Notes under the pieces: generated by a model
Databases searched by the model: none
The model's input: the letters and a program-made list of their open reading frames with translations, nothing else
What the model was told of the DNA's origin: nothing
From: GCA-2731375 sp964344935
GTDB taxonomy: Bacteria; Pseudomonadota; Alphaproteobacteria; GCA-2731375
Reading direction: 5' to 3'
DNA: 64,000 nt
NCBI GenBank assembly: GCA_964344935.1
Contig: CAYFPL010000005.1
Location: 124,001-188,000, forward strand
In this document: positions 34,245 to 42,637 of the stretch, in pieces
Numbering within the stretch: the first letter of the stretch is position 1
Layout of the letters: the number at the start of each line of letters is the position of its first letter
Translations under genes and position numbers: made by a program

Positions 34245-34510
34245 GCCGTTATTATCGCCGCCCCGGCATCAATGAGACTCCGGTCGAGAATGAATTGTTC
34301 CTGATTGCAGGCGACAGCAGCCATATCTATCACCTGGACCAACTCGCCATGTCTATCTGGCGCGCCCTGGAGGAGCCTAGCAGCGAGAAGGAGCTTCTGG
34401 CACTATTCGCAGAGGCTTTTCCCGATACCGACCGGAATATCCTGCATCGGGACTTGAAAGCGGCCCTTGCCACACTTTTGGACGGCGAATTGATCGAACT
34501 TCGCGATTGA
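34241..34510 (+). CDS. PqqD-like peptide-binding protein (RiPP recognition element fold)
   Basis: An 89-residue PqqD-like protein. The pattern RRPGINETPVENELFLIAG followed by IYHLDQLAMSIWRALEEPSS and the helix-rich EKELLALFAEAFP...ILHRDLKAALATLLDGELIEL is that of PqqD and related winged-helix domains that hold leader peptides for modifying enzymes. The ATG at 34241 overlaps the kinase-like stop by four bases. In PqqD systems the domain presents the precursor to its enzyme, so the natural reading is that it binds one or all of the three small proteins. No radical SAM, cyclodehydratase or lanthipeptide enzyme is adjacent. Confidence 0.82.
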   Translation: MSRYYRRPGINETPVENELFLIAGDSSHIYHLDQLAMSIWRALEEPSSEKELLALFAEAFPDTDRNILHRDLKAALATLLDGELIELRD

Positions 34511-34541
34511 ACCTGCGTCTTGCCGTAAGATTTTTTCCATC

Positions 34542-34589
34542 GATCAAACTAGCGATCCGAAATCGATTTCGATTTCGAGCGCTTTGATC
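34542..34589. promoter_or_regulatory. Nested inverted repeat between the PqqD-like and ThDP genes
   Basis: An outer GATCAAA (34542-34548) / TTTGATC (34583-34589) pair surrounds a perfect 14-bp palindrome CGAAATCGATTTCG (34558-34571); the two centres differ by one base. No T-tract follows on the + strand. It could be a regulator operator for the ThDP gene starting at 34631 or an RNA hairpin ending the upstream operon. Confidence 0.5.
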
Positions 34590-34630
34590 TAGGTTGCGGC
34601 AAAACACCAGCAACAATAACGGAGCCCTCC

Positions 34631-36265
34631 ATGACCCGCATGACCGGCGGCCAGGCCCTCGTCAAATCCATCACCGCCCATGGCGTCGATACCATCTTCG
34701 GCCTGCCAGGTGTGCAGTTGGACTGGTTCTTCAATGCCCTGCACGATGAAGGCAACAATATCCGCGTGATCAACAGCCGCCACGAACAGGGCGTCGCCTA
34801 CATGGCGCATGGCTATGCCCAATCCACCGGCAAGGTGGGCGCCTTCGCCGTGGTGCCCGGTCCGGGTGTCTTGAACACCACCGCCGCATTGTCCACCTCG
34901 TTGGCCGCCAACGTGCCGGTATTCTGCATTACCGGCCAGATCCCTTCCGGCCACATCGGCCGCGGCCATGGTCAGTTGCACGAAATTCCCGATCAGCTTT
35001 CGATCCTGCGCGGCCTGACCAAATGGGCCGAAAGAATTGACCACGCCACGGACGCGCCGGGCAAAATTGCGGAGGCCTTCCGGCAGTTGCGGAGCGGCCG
35101 GCCGCAACCGGTGGCGGTGGAGATGCCTCTGGACCAGCTGGCCAAGCGCGCCAACGTGGACCTCGGCGAAGCCGCCAACGATTATGCCCGTCCGCCGGTG
35201 GACGAGGATGCGGTCGCGGCCGCGGCAAAGCTTCTGGCCGACGCCAAGTCGCCGATGATCTTTGTCGGCAGCGGCGCGGTCGATGCGGGGGAAGCGGTCC
35301 AGGCCCTGGCGGAAATGATCCAGGCGCCGGTAATCGCCAACCGCACTGGCAAAGGCATCCTCACCAGCCGGCACTATCTTTCGCTTTCACAGTTCGCCGG
35401 CCACCGCCTCTGGGCCAATGCGGACGTAGTCCTCGCCCTAGGCAGCCGTCTGCAGCAGCCGCGCATGAACTGGGGCACGGATGGCGATCTGAAGATCATC
35501 CATGTGGATATCGATCCGGTTGAGATCCAACGCATCGGCGGCGCGGATGTGGAGATTGTCGGCGATGCGGGCGATGTGGCCGCGGCCCTGGTGGAGGCGG
35601 TGGGCGGCCTGGCGCCGAAGCGGGCCTCGCGGGAAGAGGAGCTGACGGCCCTGGACGGCGAGGTGCACGCCTATCTTGAGGACACGCTGGCGCCGCAGAT
35701 GGCCTGGATCAAGGTCCTGCGCGAGGCCTTGGACGACGACGGCATCTATGTGGATGAACTGACCCAGGTGGGCTATGTCTCCCGCGTGGCCATGCCCATC
35801 TACCACCCCCGTACTTTCCTGACCTCCGCCTATCAAGGCACCCTGGGCGCCGGTTTTGCCACCGCTATTGGCGCCAAGATCGCCAACCCGGACAAACAGG
35901 TCCTGTCCATCAACGGTGATGGCGGTTTCATGTACAATGTCCAGGAACTGGCCACGGCGGTGCAGTACAACGTCCCCCTGGTGGCCATCGTCTTCGCCGA
36001 CGGTGCCTATGGCAACGTCCAGCGCATGCAGCGGGAACTTTACGACAACCGGGTCATCGCCTCCGATCTGACCAATCCCGATTTCGTGGCGTTGGCAGAG
36101 AGTTTCGGCTGCGCCGCTTATCGCGTGAACAGCCCGGACGAAATGGCCAAGACACTACCGGAAGCCTTCAAGCAATCGGTCCCGACGCTGATCGAAGTGC
36201 CCTTCCCCCGCACCCCGGATCCCTGGTCCGTCATCATCCCGCCCCGGGTACGGCCGGCTAAATAG
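34631..36265 (+). CDS. Thiamine-diphosphate enzyme, acetolactate synthase-like
   Basis: A 544-residue ThDP-dependent enzyme with the three domains of the acetolactate synthase/benzoylformate decarboxylase group. The activating glutamate is E52 in NSRHEQGVAYMAHGYA, and the diphosphate/Mg site is the GDGGFMYNVQELATAVQYNV stretch near residues 428-447. The middle domain has ANRTGKGIL and the LALGSRLQQP strand. Missing features (no regulatory subunit gene beside it, shortened FAD loop) argue against a housekeeping IlvB; it may be a decarboxylase, carboligase or sulfoacetaldehyde-like enzyme. The ATG at 34631 follows CGGAG. Confidence 0.85.
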   Translation: MTRMTGGQALVKSITAHGVDTIFGLPGVQLDWFFNALHDEGNNIRVINSRHEQGVAYMAHGYAQSTGKVGAFAVVPGPGVLNTTAALSTSLAANVPVFCITGQIPSGHIGRGHGQLHEIPDQLSILRGLTKWAERIDHATDAPGKIAEAFRQLRSGRPQPVAVEMPLDQLAKRANVDLGEAANDYARPPVDEDAVAAAAKLLADAKSPMIFVGSGAVDAGEAVQALAEMIQAPVIANRTGKGILTSRHYLSLSQFAGHRLWANADVVLALGSRLQQPRMNWGTDGDLKIIHVDIDPVEIQRIGGADVEIVGDAGDVAAALVEAVGGLAPKRASREEELTALDGEVHAYLEDTLAPQMAWIKVLREALDDDGIYVDELTQVGYVSRVAMPIYHPRTFLTSAYQGTLGAGFATAIGAKIANPDKQVLSINGDGGFMYNVQELATAVQYNVPLVAIVFADGAYGNVQRMQRELYDNRVIASDLTNPDFVALAESFGCAAYRVNSPDEMAKTLPEAFKQSVPTLIEVPFPRTPDPWSVIIPPRVRPAK

Positions 36266-36268
36266 GCG

Positions 36269-37204
36269 TTAGCCACCCAGGGCGTGGTCCACGACAGCGG
36301 CGGCGCAGGCGGCGGGGTCTTCCTGGACCATGAGGTGCAGGCAGCCGGGCATGGTGCGGGCCTCGCCGTTGATCATGTTCTCCGCAATGGCGGCCATGGT
36401 ATCCGGCGTCCAGGAATGTAACTCGGGCAGGGCGTCCTGGTCGGTGGCGTAGATGCGGGTCCGCGTGGCTACCTTGGCTGATATTTCGAAAAGGCCGCTT
36501 TCCGGGGTCTGGCCGTAGATTACGGATTCGACGGCGCCGGGACAGCGCAGCACCAGACCGCCGTCCGGGTCGGGTTCCACCGCCGCGTCCAGATACGCCG
36601 CCATCATCTCGTCGGCGAAGCGGCGATAGGTGGTGATGGTCTCTACCTCCCCGCGAAAGGCCGCCCGGTCGGGGAAACGGTTGCGCCGCCGCGCCGCCCA
36701 GGCCACGAAGATTGGCGAATGGGCTTCCGCCGCGGCGCGCTCGTGATGGCCCTTGGGCGGATAGATGGGCGGCTCGAACAGAGTCAGGCATTCGAACGGC
36801 GCCTGGCCTAGATCTGCTTCTAGTAGGATCACCGCCAACCCGCCCAGGGAGTGGGAAGCGTAATGCAGGGGGACGCCAGGGCCGATCATGTCTCGCACCT
36901 GCGCGACAAGGGCACTCAAATCCTCGGCGAAACGGATCAAAGCATAGTCCTGCGCCATATTGTCCTGGGGCGAAGGCGAGGCGCCATGGCCCCGGGCATC
37001 GAAAGCGAAAACCTGGAAGTGGGCGCTGAGGCGTTCCAAGAACGGCCGGTAACAGCCGGCGTTGAAGCCATTGGCGTGGCCGAAGATCAAGGCCGGAGCA
37101 CCCTCGGTGCGGTTCAAAACACGATAGGCGGCGATCTCCAGACCGTCGGTCGAGGCCACGGTAAAGGCTTCCGCGAAATCGGGCGGCAGGGTCGGGTAGA
37201 ACAT
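36269..37204 (-). CDS. Alpha/beta hydrolase
   Basis: A 311-residue alpha/beta-hydrolase-fold protein. The oxyanion region HANGF (43-47), the strand FAFDARGHGAS and the nucleophile elbow SHSLGG with S119 are clear, and the catalytic His is expected in GCLHLMVQEDP near residue 293. Substrate unknown; relatives include esterases, epoxide hydrolases and lactonases. It converges on the ThDP gene with three bases between stops and begins three bases after the end of the glutamate-cysteine ligase gene, so it belongs to that transcript. Confidence 0.85.
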   Translation of the reverse strand: MFYPTLPPDFAEAFTVASTDGLEIAAYRVLNRTEGAPALIFGHANGFNAGCYRPFLERLSAHFQVFAFDARGHGASPSPQDNMAQDYALIRFAEDLSALVAQVRDMIGPGVPLHYASHSLGGLAVILLEADLGQAPFECLTLFEPPIYPPKGHHERAAAEAHSPIFVAWAARRRNRFPDRAAFRGEVETITTYRRFADEMMAAYLDAAVEPDPDGGLVLRCPGAVESVIYGQTPESGLFEISAKVATRTRIYATDQDALPELHSWTPDTMAAIAENMINGEARTMPGCLHLMVQEDPAACAAAVVDHALGG

Positions 37205-37207
37205 GCG

Positions 37208-38575
37208 CTAGTAGGACAGCTCGGAATAGATGGGGTCTACGGACTGGTCCCATTCCTCGTGATAGCGCTGCAACAGCACCTCAGCCGGGGTGCGTCCGGC
37301 GGCCACGGTTGCCTGCAAAGTTGCCAGGTATTCCGTTTCGTCCGCCGTTATGGCGCCGGGCCGCCGGCGGCCGCGCAGGCCGGCCATGGCTATCTCCAGC
37401 ACCTCGCCGGCCAGGTCCCGCATGGTGCCGCCGCCAGGTATCGGAGTTGCCAGGCCGCTCTTTGCCACCTCGGCCCGCAGGCCGGCCATCTCATCGACCG
37501 TAAAACCCTTGACCAGATCCCAGGCCGCGTTCTGCGAGGCGGCATCGTACAGCAGGCCCACCCACAACGCGGGCAGAGCGCACAGGCTGGCCCAGGGGCC
37601 GCCGTCGGCGCCGCGCATCTCCAGAAAGGTCTTCAGACGCACCTCGGGAAACAGGGTGGTCAGATGGTCCTCCCAGTCCTTCAGGGTGGGTTTCTCGCCG
37701 GGCAGGACCTCCAGCTTGCCGGCCATGAAATCGCGGAATGACAGGCCCAGGGCGTCCAGATAGACGCCGTCCCGATAGACGAAGTACATGGGCACATCCA
37801 GGGCATAGTCGGCATAAGCCTCATAGCCCATGTCGCCATCAAAGACGAAGGGCAGCATGCCGGTGCGGTCCGGGTCCGTATCGGTCCAGATATGGCTGCG
37901 GTAGGAAAGGAAGCCGTTGGGTTTGCCCTCGGTCATCGGTGAGTTCGCGAACAGCGCCGTGGCCAGAGGTTGCAGCGCCAGGGCGATGCGGAACTTCTGC
38001 ACCATGTCTGCTTCGGAGTCATAATCCAGATTGACCTGCACCGTGCACGAACGCAGCATCATGTCCGGCCCCAAGTTGCCCCTGGTGGGCATATATGACA
38101 GCATCAGCTTGTAGCGCCCCTTGGGCATCACGGGAATGTCCTCGCGCCGCCATTTGGGATCGAAGCCGAGGCCGAGGAAGCCCACATCCATTTCCTCCGC
38201 CACGGCCTTGACCTGGGCCAGGTGCGTATGCACTTCTGCGCAGGTTTGATGCAAGTTGTCCAATGGCGCGCCCGAAAGCTCGAACTGGCCGCCCGGTTCC
38301 AGGCTGATCGAGGCCCCGTCCATGTTCAGGGCGATGATGTTGCCAGCCTCATAGACCGGCTGCCAGCCGAAGCGCTGCAATCCTTCCAGCATCGCCTTGA
38401 TGCCTTGCGGGCCTTCGTAAGTCAGGCGCCCTAGGTCACTGCGCCGGTAGGCGAATTTCTCGTGTTCGGTGCCGATGCGCCAACGGTCCCTGGGTTTCTC
38501 CCCGGAAGCGATAAAGTCAACAAGTTCAGAGAAATCTTCTAGGGGCGCCGCCGCGCCGGCGGAATCATCTGCCAT
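37208..38575 (-). CDS. gshA: Glutamate-cysteine ligase (plant/alphaproteobacterial type)
   Basis: A 455-residue glutamate-cysteine ligase, the first enzyme of glutathione synthesis. The family is recognised by WRIGTEHEKFAYR, ISLEPGGQFELSGAPL, KWRREDIPVMPKGRYKLML and TCTVQVNLD-like RSCTVQVNLDYDSE, features of the ATP-grasp-unlike GCS2 group shared by plants and alphaproteobacteria. The ATG at 38575 has GAGG upstream; a TTG three codons earlier is less likely. It follows rsmE by 103 bp on the minus strand. Glutathione made here would serve the GST at 18.7 kb and is recycled by gamma-glutamylcyclotransferase activity such as that at 60.6 kb. Confidence 0.93.
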   Translation of the reverse strand: MADDSAGAAAPLEDFSELVDFIASGEKPRDRWRIGTEHEKFAYRRSDLGRLTYEGPQGIKAMLEGLQRFGWQPVYEAGNIIALNMDGASISLEPGGQFELSGAPLDNLHQTCAEVHTHLAQVKAVAEEMDVGFLGLGFDPKWRREDIPVMPKGRYKLMLSYMPTRGNLGPDMMLRSCTVQVNLDYDSEADMVQKFRIALALQPLATALFANSPMTEGKPNGFLSYRSHIWTDTDPDRTGMLPFVFDGDMGYEAYADYALDVPMYFVYRDGVYLDALGLSFRDFMAGKLEVLPGEKPTLKDWEDHLTTLFPEVRLKTFLEMRGADGGPWASLCALPALWVGLLYDAASQNAAWDLVKGFTVDEMAGLRAEVAKSGLATPIPGGGTMRDLAGEVLEIAMAGLRGRRRPGAITADETEYLATLQATVAAGRTPAEVLLQRYHEEWDQSVDPIYSELSY

Positions 38576-38678
38576 ACACTTCAACCTCGGCCTGCCGTCG
38601 CGGCCCCACGCGACGGAATCACTTGATCATTGCTACATTCGAGTTAATCCATGCCGCCCGTGTATGCAAGGGTACAAA

Positions 38679-39431
38679 TCAGGTGCGATTATCGCCGAGG
38701 AGCGATTGCCAAATGCCCAGGGCCGCCGCCGCCGCGGTCTCCGCCCGGAGGATCCGCGGGCCGAGGGACATGGGCGTTACAAATGCATGGCCCCTGAGTG
38801 CCGCCGCCTCGCTGGGTTCGAAGCCCCCTTCCGGCCCGATCAGGATAGCCCACGGCCCCGGCGACGCGCCGGCAAGGGCCTGTCCAGGTGGTGGCGCCTG
38901 GCCAGCCTCGTCGCAGAACAAAAGCTGCCGTCCCTCGGGCCAGTCCGCCAACACCTTTTCCAGGGGGCGCACCTCGTGCAATGGGGGAACGCTCAGGCGG
39001 CGGCATTGTTCCGCCGCTTCCGCCGCTGTGGTGCCAAGGCGGACCAGATTGATCCGCGCCACCACGGTGCGCCGGGTGGTAACTGGCAAAAGCGCGGCTG
39101 CGCCCAATTCCGTGGCCTTCTGCACCAGGTAATCGACCCGGCCCCGCTTGATCGGCGCGAACAGCAGCCAGACATCCGGCTCCGGTGTCTGGGGCCGGCT
39201 TTGCCGCACCAGTTCCAACGACGCCCAGCCCTTGCCAATGCCGTCGATGCGGGCCAGCCATTCCCCGTCCCGGCCGTTGAAGAGCGCCACCTCGGCGCCC
39301 GGGCTAAGGCGCAGTACGGAACGCAGGTAATGGGCCTGACTGGCGTTCAGGCCGACGACGTCGCCGGCCGCCAAATCATCGTCCACGTTCAGGCGGAACT
39401 TGGTTCCTTCGGCGGCTTGCTCTTCCGGCAT
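38679..39431 (-). CDS. rsmE: 16S rRNA (uracil-1498-N3)-methyltransferase
   Basis: A 250-residue SPOUT methyltransferase. The N-terminal PUA-like part (SQAHYLRSVLRLSPGAEVAL) is followed by the methylase domain with APIKRGRVDYLVQKATELG, and the S-adenosylmethionine knot appears as ILIGPEGGFEPSEAAAL and SLGPRILRAETAAAAAL. RsmE methylates U1498 of 16S rRNA. The start is the ATG at 39431. It diverges from ubiA with 46 bp between starts and lies upstream of gshA, an arrangement common in alphaproteobacteria. Confidence 0.95.
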   Translation of the reverse strand: MPEEQAAEGTKFRLNVDDDLAAGDVVGLNASQAHYLRSVLRLSPGAEVALFNGRDGEWLARIDGIGKGWASLELVRQSRPQTPEPDVWLLFAPIKRGRVDYLVQKATELGAAALLPVTTRRTVVARINLVRLGTTAAEAAEQCRRLSVPPLHEVRPLEKVLADWPEGRQLLFCDEAGQAPPPGQALAGASPGPWAILIGPEGGFEPSEAAALRGHAFVTPMSLGPRILRAETAAAAALGIWQSLLGDNRT

Positions 39432-39477
39432 GGTCAAAAAACCGAATACAGGTCCATGGTTGCGCTATTCTAGCGCC

Positions 39478-40401
39478 ATGCGGCGTGAGGAAACACCCAA
39501 GGCGGCAGGGCGGCCATTCACGGACATACCAGACAGCGGCTGGATCGCCCGGGCCGCGCCCGCGCGGCTGCGCCCTTATCTACGCCTGGCCCGGTTGGAC
39601 CGGCCCATCGGTACCTGGCTGCTGCTTTGGCCTTGCTGGTGGTCCCTGGCCATGGCCGCGCCCGGTTGGCCGGATCCATGGCTGCTGGCCGCCTTTGCCG
39701 TCGGCGCTCTGGCCATGCGCGGCGCAGGCTGCGCCTGGAACGACATCACGGACCGCGACGTCGACGGCCGGGTAGAGCGCACGGCCGGGCGGCCCATTCC
39801 AAGCGGAGAGCTGACAATCGCCCAGGCCGCAGCCTTCATGGTGTTCCTCGCCCTGATCGGCCTGAACGTGCTGGTCCGGTTCAACGGTTTTGCCATCCTG
39901 ATTGGCGTGATGTCACTGGCACCTGTGGTGATCTACCCCTTCATGAAACGCATCACCTGGTGGCCTCAGGTCTTCCTGGGCCTGGCCTTCAACTGGGGCG
40001 CGCTCGTGGGCTGGGCGGCGGTGCGCGGCGATTTGGGCCTCGCGCCGGTGCTGTTGTATCTGGGCGGCATCGCGTGGACCCTGGGCTATGACACCATCTA
40101 TGCCCACCAGGACAAGGCCGACGACGCCCTGATCGGTGTCAAGTCATCGGCCCGGGCCCTCGGTGAATGGACCCGGCCGGCACTGTGGCTGTTCTATGGC
40201 ATAGCCATCGTACTGTTCGCCTTAGCCGGCTGGCATGCGGGCCTGGGGCCATGGTTCCTGGCCGGCCTGGTGCCGGCCGCCCTGCAACTGGCCTGGCAGG
40301 CCTGGCGCATTGACATCGACGATCCGGGTGACTGCCTGGAAAAGTTCCGCTCCAACACCTGGTTCGGCTGGATCCTCTTCGCCGCGATCCTGTTGGGCTG
40401 A
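39478..40401 (+). CDS. ubiA: 4-hydroxybenzoate polyprenyltransferase
   Basis: A 307-residue membrane prenyltransferase of ubiquinone synthesis with seven to nine helices. The first Asp-rich motif NDITDRDVDGRVERT is at 88-102 and the second is YDTIYAHQDKADD near residues 199-211; both bind Mg-diphosphate. LARLDRPIGTWLLLWPCWW near the N-terminus is typical of UbiA. It transfers the polyprenyl tail to 4-hydroxybenzoate. It diverges from rsmE and its stop abuts the convergent amidotransferase stop. Confidence 0.95.
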   Translation: MRREETPKAAGRPFTDIPDSGWIARAAPARLRPYLRLARLDRPIGTWLLLWPCWWSLAMAAPGWPDPWLLAAFAVGALAMRGAGCAWNDITDRDVDGRVERTAGRPIPSGELTIAQAAAFMVFLALIGLNVLVRFNGFAILIGVMSLAPVVIYPFMKRITWWPQVFLGLAFNWGALVGWAAVRGDLGLAPVLLYLGGIAWTLGYDTIYAHQDKADDALIGVKSSARALGEWTRPALWLFYGIAIVLFALAGWHAGLGPWFLAGLVPAALQLAWQAWRIDIDDPGDCLEKFRSNTWFGWILFAAILLG

Positions 40402-41130
40402 TCAATCACTCCCCGCCATGGCGACAAGGTCCGTCTCGCCATGCGTTTGGTCCAGCCAGTGGGCAAAGAAGCGCCGCGCCCAGCCGTCGACCTGATTGCC
40501 ATAGGCGGCGTGGCCCGCGTGTTGGCGGTCGCGGGCCTGGGCGCCGGGCAGGACCATGCGGTGCGCCACCATGGTGCACCAGCGGGCAAGCATTTCGCCG
40601 GTCACGTCGGGATGAAACTGCACGCCATAGCAATTGCCGACCCGAAAGGCCTGGTTGGGGAACCATTCGCTGGATGCCAGGTGCGCGACGCCGCTCGGCA
40701 GCGTGAAGCCTTCACTGTGCCATTGATAGAAATACTGGCCGTCGTCAAACAGATGCCCGCCGTCGGGGCCCGGGTTGACCTCGTAGAAACCGATCTCGTG
40801 ATAGCCGTCTTCGTGATGGTAGACTTCGCCACCCAATTGCCGGGCCAAAAGCTGGGCGCCTAGGCAGATGCCAAGGAACGGCTTGTCCGCCTGCAGAACG
40901 ATATCCAGCCAGTCCAGTTCAGCCTTGATAAACGGTAGGTGATCGTCGTTGGCGCTCATGGGTCCGCCGAACATCACCGTGGCGGCAAAGTCATCCAGGC
41001 TCTCGGGCAAGGTATCGCCACAGGGCGGGCGGCAAATGTCGGCTTCATAGCCGGATGCCTTCACCATTCGCCCAATGCGTCCGGGATCGGAGGTTTCCTG
41101 GTGCATGACGAAAAGAATGCGTTGTTTCAT
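40402..41130 (-). CDS. Class-I glutamine amidotransferase-like protein
   Basis: A 242-residue stand-alone class-I amidotransferase domain. The nucleophile C89 lies in FLGICLGAQLLA and the catalytic His is H173 in YGVQFHPDVTGEM. The third residue of the triad, usually Glu in FHPE, is Asp (D175) here, a conservative change. No synthase domain is attached. Relatives are annotated as GMP synthase-like proteins and some act as gamma-glutamyl hydrolases on small amides or glutathione conjugates. The role here is open. Confidence 0.85.
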   Translation of the reverse strand: MKQRILFVMHQETSDPGRIGRMVKASGYEADICRPPCGDTLPESLDDFAATVMFGGPMSANDDHLPFIKAELDWLDIVLQADKPFLGICLGAQLLARQLGGEVYHHEDGYHEIGFYEVNPGPDGGHLFDDGQYFYQWHSEGFTLPSGVAHLASSEWFPNQAFRVGNCYGVQFHPDVTGEMLARWCTMVAHRMVLPGAQARDRQHAGHAAYGNQVDGWARRFFAHWLDQTHGETDLVAMAGSD

Positions 41131-41190
41131 GGGCAGATCATAACATGGACTGGGTTACCAGTTGGTGGACGATTGGTTTGTTAGGCTCAT

Positions 41191-42171
41191 CTATTCCGCG
41201 GCCATGCTCCCCGGACGCGCCAGTCCGGCCAATTCCTGGCTCAGATCGGCTGCGCCCTGGATGATCTCTTCGATGATCTGGGCCGCCGTCTTCACTTCGG
41301 TGATCATACCGGCGATCTGCCCGGCCGTGCCCTGGTCGCGCTTGCCGCCTTCCAGCTTGTCGGAATGGCCATAGTTCTGGCGGGCGATCTGGCGCAGGCG
41401 CTGCAACTCCTCCTTTGATGCGCCCGACAGCCGGGCCTCTTCATAGGCGCGGATCTCCGGCGTCGCGATACAGCGCACGGTGGCGCCGGTCAGGACGGTG
41501 GAAACCAGGGTGTCCGTGGCCCCCATGTTCAGGATCTGCTCAAGGTACCAGTCGTTTACCGCCGCTTCCTTTGTGGCGATCAGCACCGTGCCAAGTTGCA
41601 CGCCCACCGCGCCCAGGGCCAGGGCGGCCAGAAAGCCCCGGGCATCGCCGATGCCGCCTGCCGCCAGGACCGGGATATCCAGGGCGTCGACCACCTGCGG
41701 TACGAGCGGCAGAGTGGCCACATCGCCCACATGGCCGCCGGCCTCGGAGCCGGAGGCGATGACCCCGTCCACGCCTTCCGCCTGGACGCGGAGGGCGTGT
41801 TCCACCGTGGGCACGACGGGCAGGACGATGATGCCGGCCTGCTTCATTGTGGCGACCGCGGCTTCGCCGGGATCGGCTCGGCCGGTGGTAACGATGGGCA
41901 CCTCCATCTCGATGCAGATGCGGGCCCGGGATTCGGTGAAGGCGCGGCCCATGGGTGTGATATTGACCGCCACGGGCTTGTCCGTCAGTGCGCGCGCTGC
42001 CTCGATATCCGCGCGCAACGCCTCTTCCGTGCCGCCGAAAGTGGGCAGGATGCCCAAGCCGCCGGCTTCCGACGTGGCGGCGACCAAATGGGGTCCGCCA
42101 GCGCCCTGCATGGCGCCCTGCAGGATGGGATAGCGGATACCCAGCAAATCGCAGATCACGGTGTGAAACAT
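41191..42171 (-). CDS. Nitronate monooxygenase family protein
   Basis: A 326-residue FMN-dependent TIM-barrel enzyme. Features include PILQGAMQGAGGPHLVAA at the N-terminus, GVDGVIASGSEAGGHVGDV with the catalytic His of the family, and VLAAGGIGDARGFLAALALGAVGVQLGT, the phosphate-binding end of the barrel. Nitronate monooxygenases detoxify propionate 3-nitronate; related enoyl-ACP reductases (FabK) share the fold. The ATG at 42171 follows GGAG at good spacing, so a longer frame upstream is rejected. It diverges from a small lipoprotein gene. Confidence 0.87.
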   Translation of the reverse strand: MFHTVICDLLGIRYPILQGAMQGAGGPHLVAATSEAGGLGILPTFGGTEEALRADIEAARALTDKPVAVNITPMGRAFTESRARICIEMEVPIVTTGRADPGEAAVATMKQAGIIVLPVVPTVEHALRVQAEGVDGVIASGSEAGGHVGDVATLPLVPQVVDALDIPVLAAGGIGDARGFLAALALGAVGVQLGTVLIATKEAAVNDWYLEQILNMGATDTLVSTVLTGATVRCIATPEIRAYEEARLSGASKEELQRLRQIARQNYGHSDKLEGGKRDQGTAGQIAGMITEVKTAAQIIEEIIQGAADLSQELAGLARPGSMAAE

Positions 42172-42284
42172 ACAACTCTCCTCTCGAACTCGTATCACCT
42201 TACCACTTCCTCTGCGGCAAAGGTCCATGCCATAGTCATCATATCATCCGCAGATAATATGCGGATAGCTGCGGGAGAAACCTG

Positions 42285-42617
42285 ATGCAGGCTGTGACCT
42301 TGATCGCTCCGGTGCTGGCGTTCGTTTTGCTGGCGGGGTGTAGCGAGGTTGGCGGCTGGAACAAACCCGGTGGCAACGAGCAGGCCTTCCAGCAGGATTC
42401 CACCGCCTGTTACCGCGCCGCCACACTGCAGGCGGAACGGCAGACCGCGCGCTGGGGCGGTGCCGCCGCGCCGCAGTTAGAGGTGCGTAACCCGCAAGGC
42501 CGGGTTCGGGATTCGGCCCAATCCGCCCGGGCGGCGGCCTCCTTGGAGCAGGATGCCCAGCGCAACCGCCTTTATGCGGAATGCATGCACCGCCTGGGCT
42601 ATCGCAGGACCGGGTAA
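42285..42617 (+). CDS. Small predicted lipoprotein, unknown function
   Basis: A 110-residue protein with a type II signal: hydrophobic LIAPVLAFVLLAGC, where LAGC is the lipobox and C19 the lipidation site. The mature part has two further cysteines in TACYRAATL and AECMHRLGYRRTG, suggesting a disulfide, with a charged region between. Short lipoproteins ending YxxCM...G(W/Y) occur widely in alphaproteobacteria, but I know no function. It stands alone between divergent and convergent neighbours. Confidence 0.65.
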   Translation: MQAVTLIAPVLAFVLLAGCSEVGGWNKPGGNEQAFQQDSTACYRAATLQAERQTARWGGAAAPQLEVRNPQGRVRDSAQSARAAASLEQDAQRNRLYAECMHRLGYRRTG

Positions 42618-42637
42618 CAATCGCCGAATGGATGGAC

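Noticed and set aside
34631..36265. Housekeeping acetolactate synthase (ilvB)
   Set aside because: No ilvN/ilvH regulatory subunit or ilvC is adjacent and the FAD-binding region is not convincing, so only a general ThDP-enzyme call is supported.
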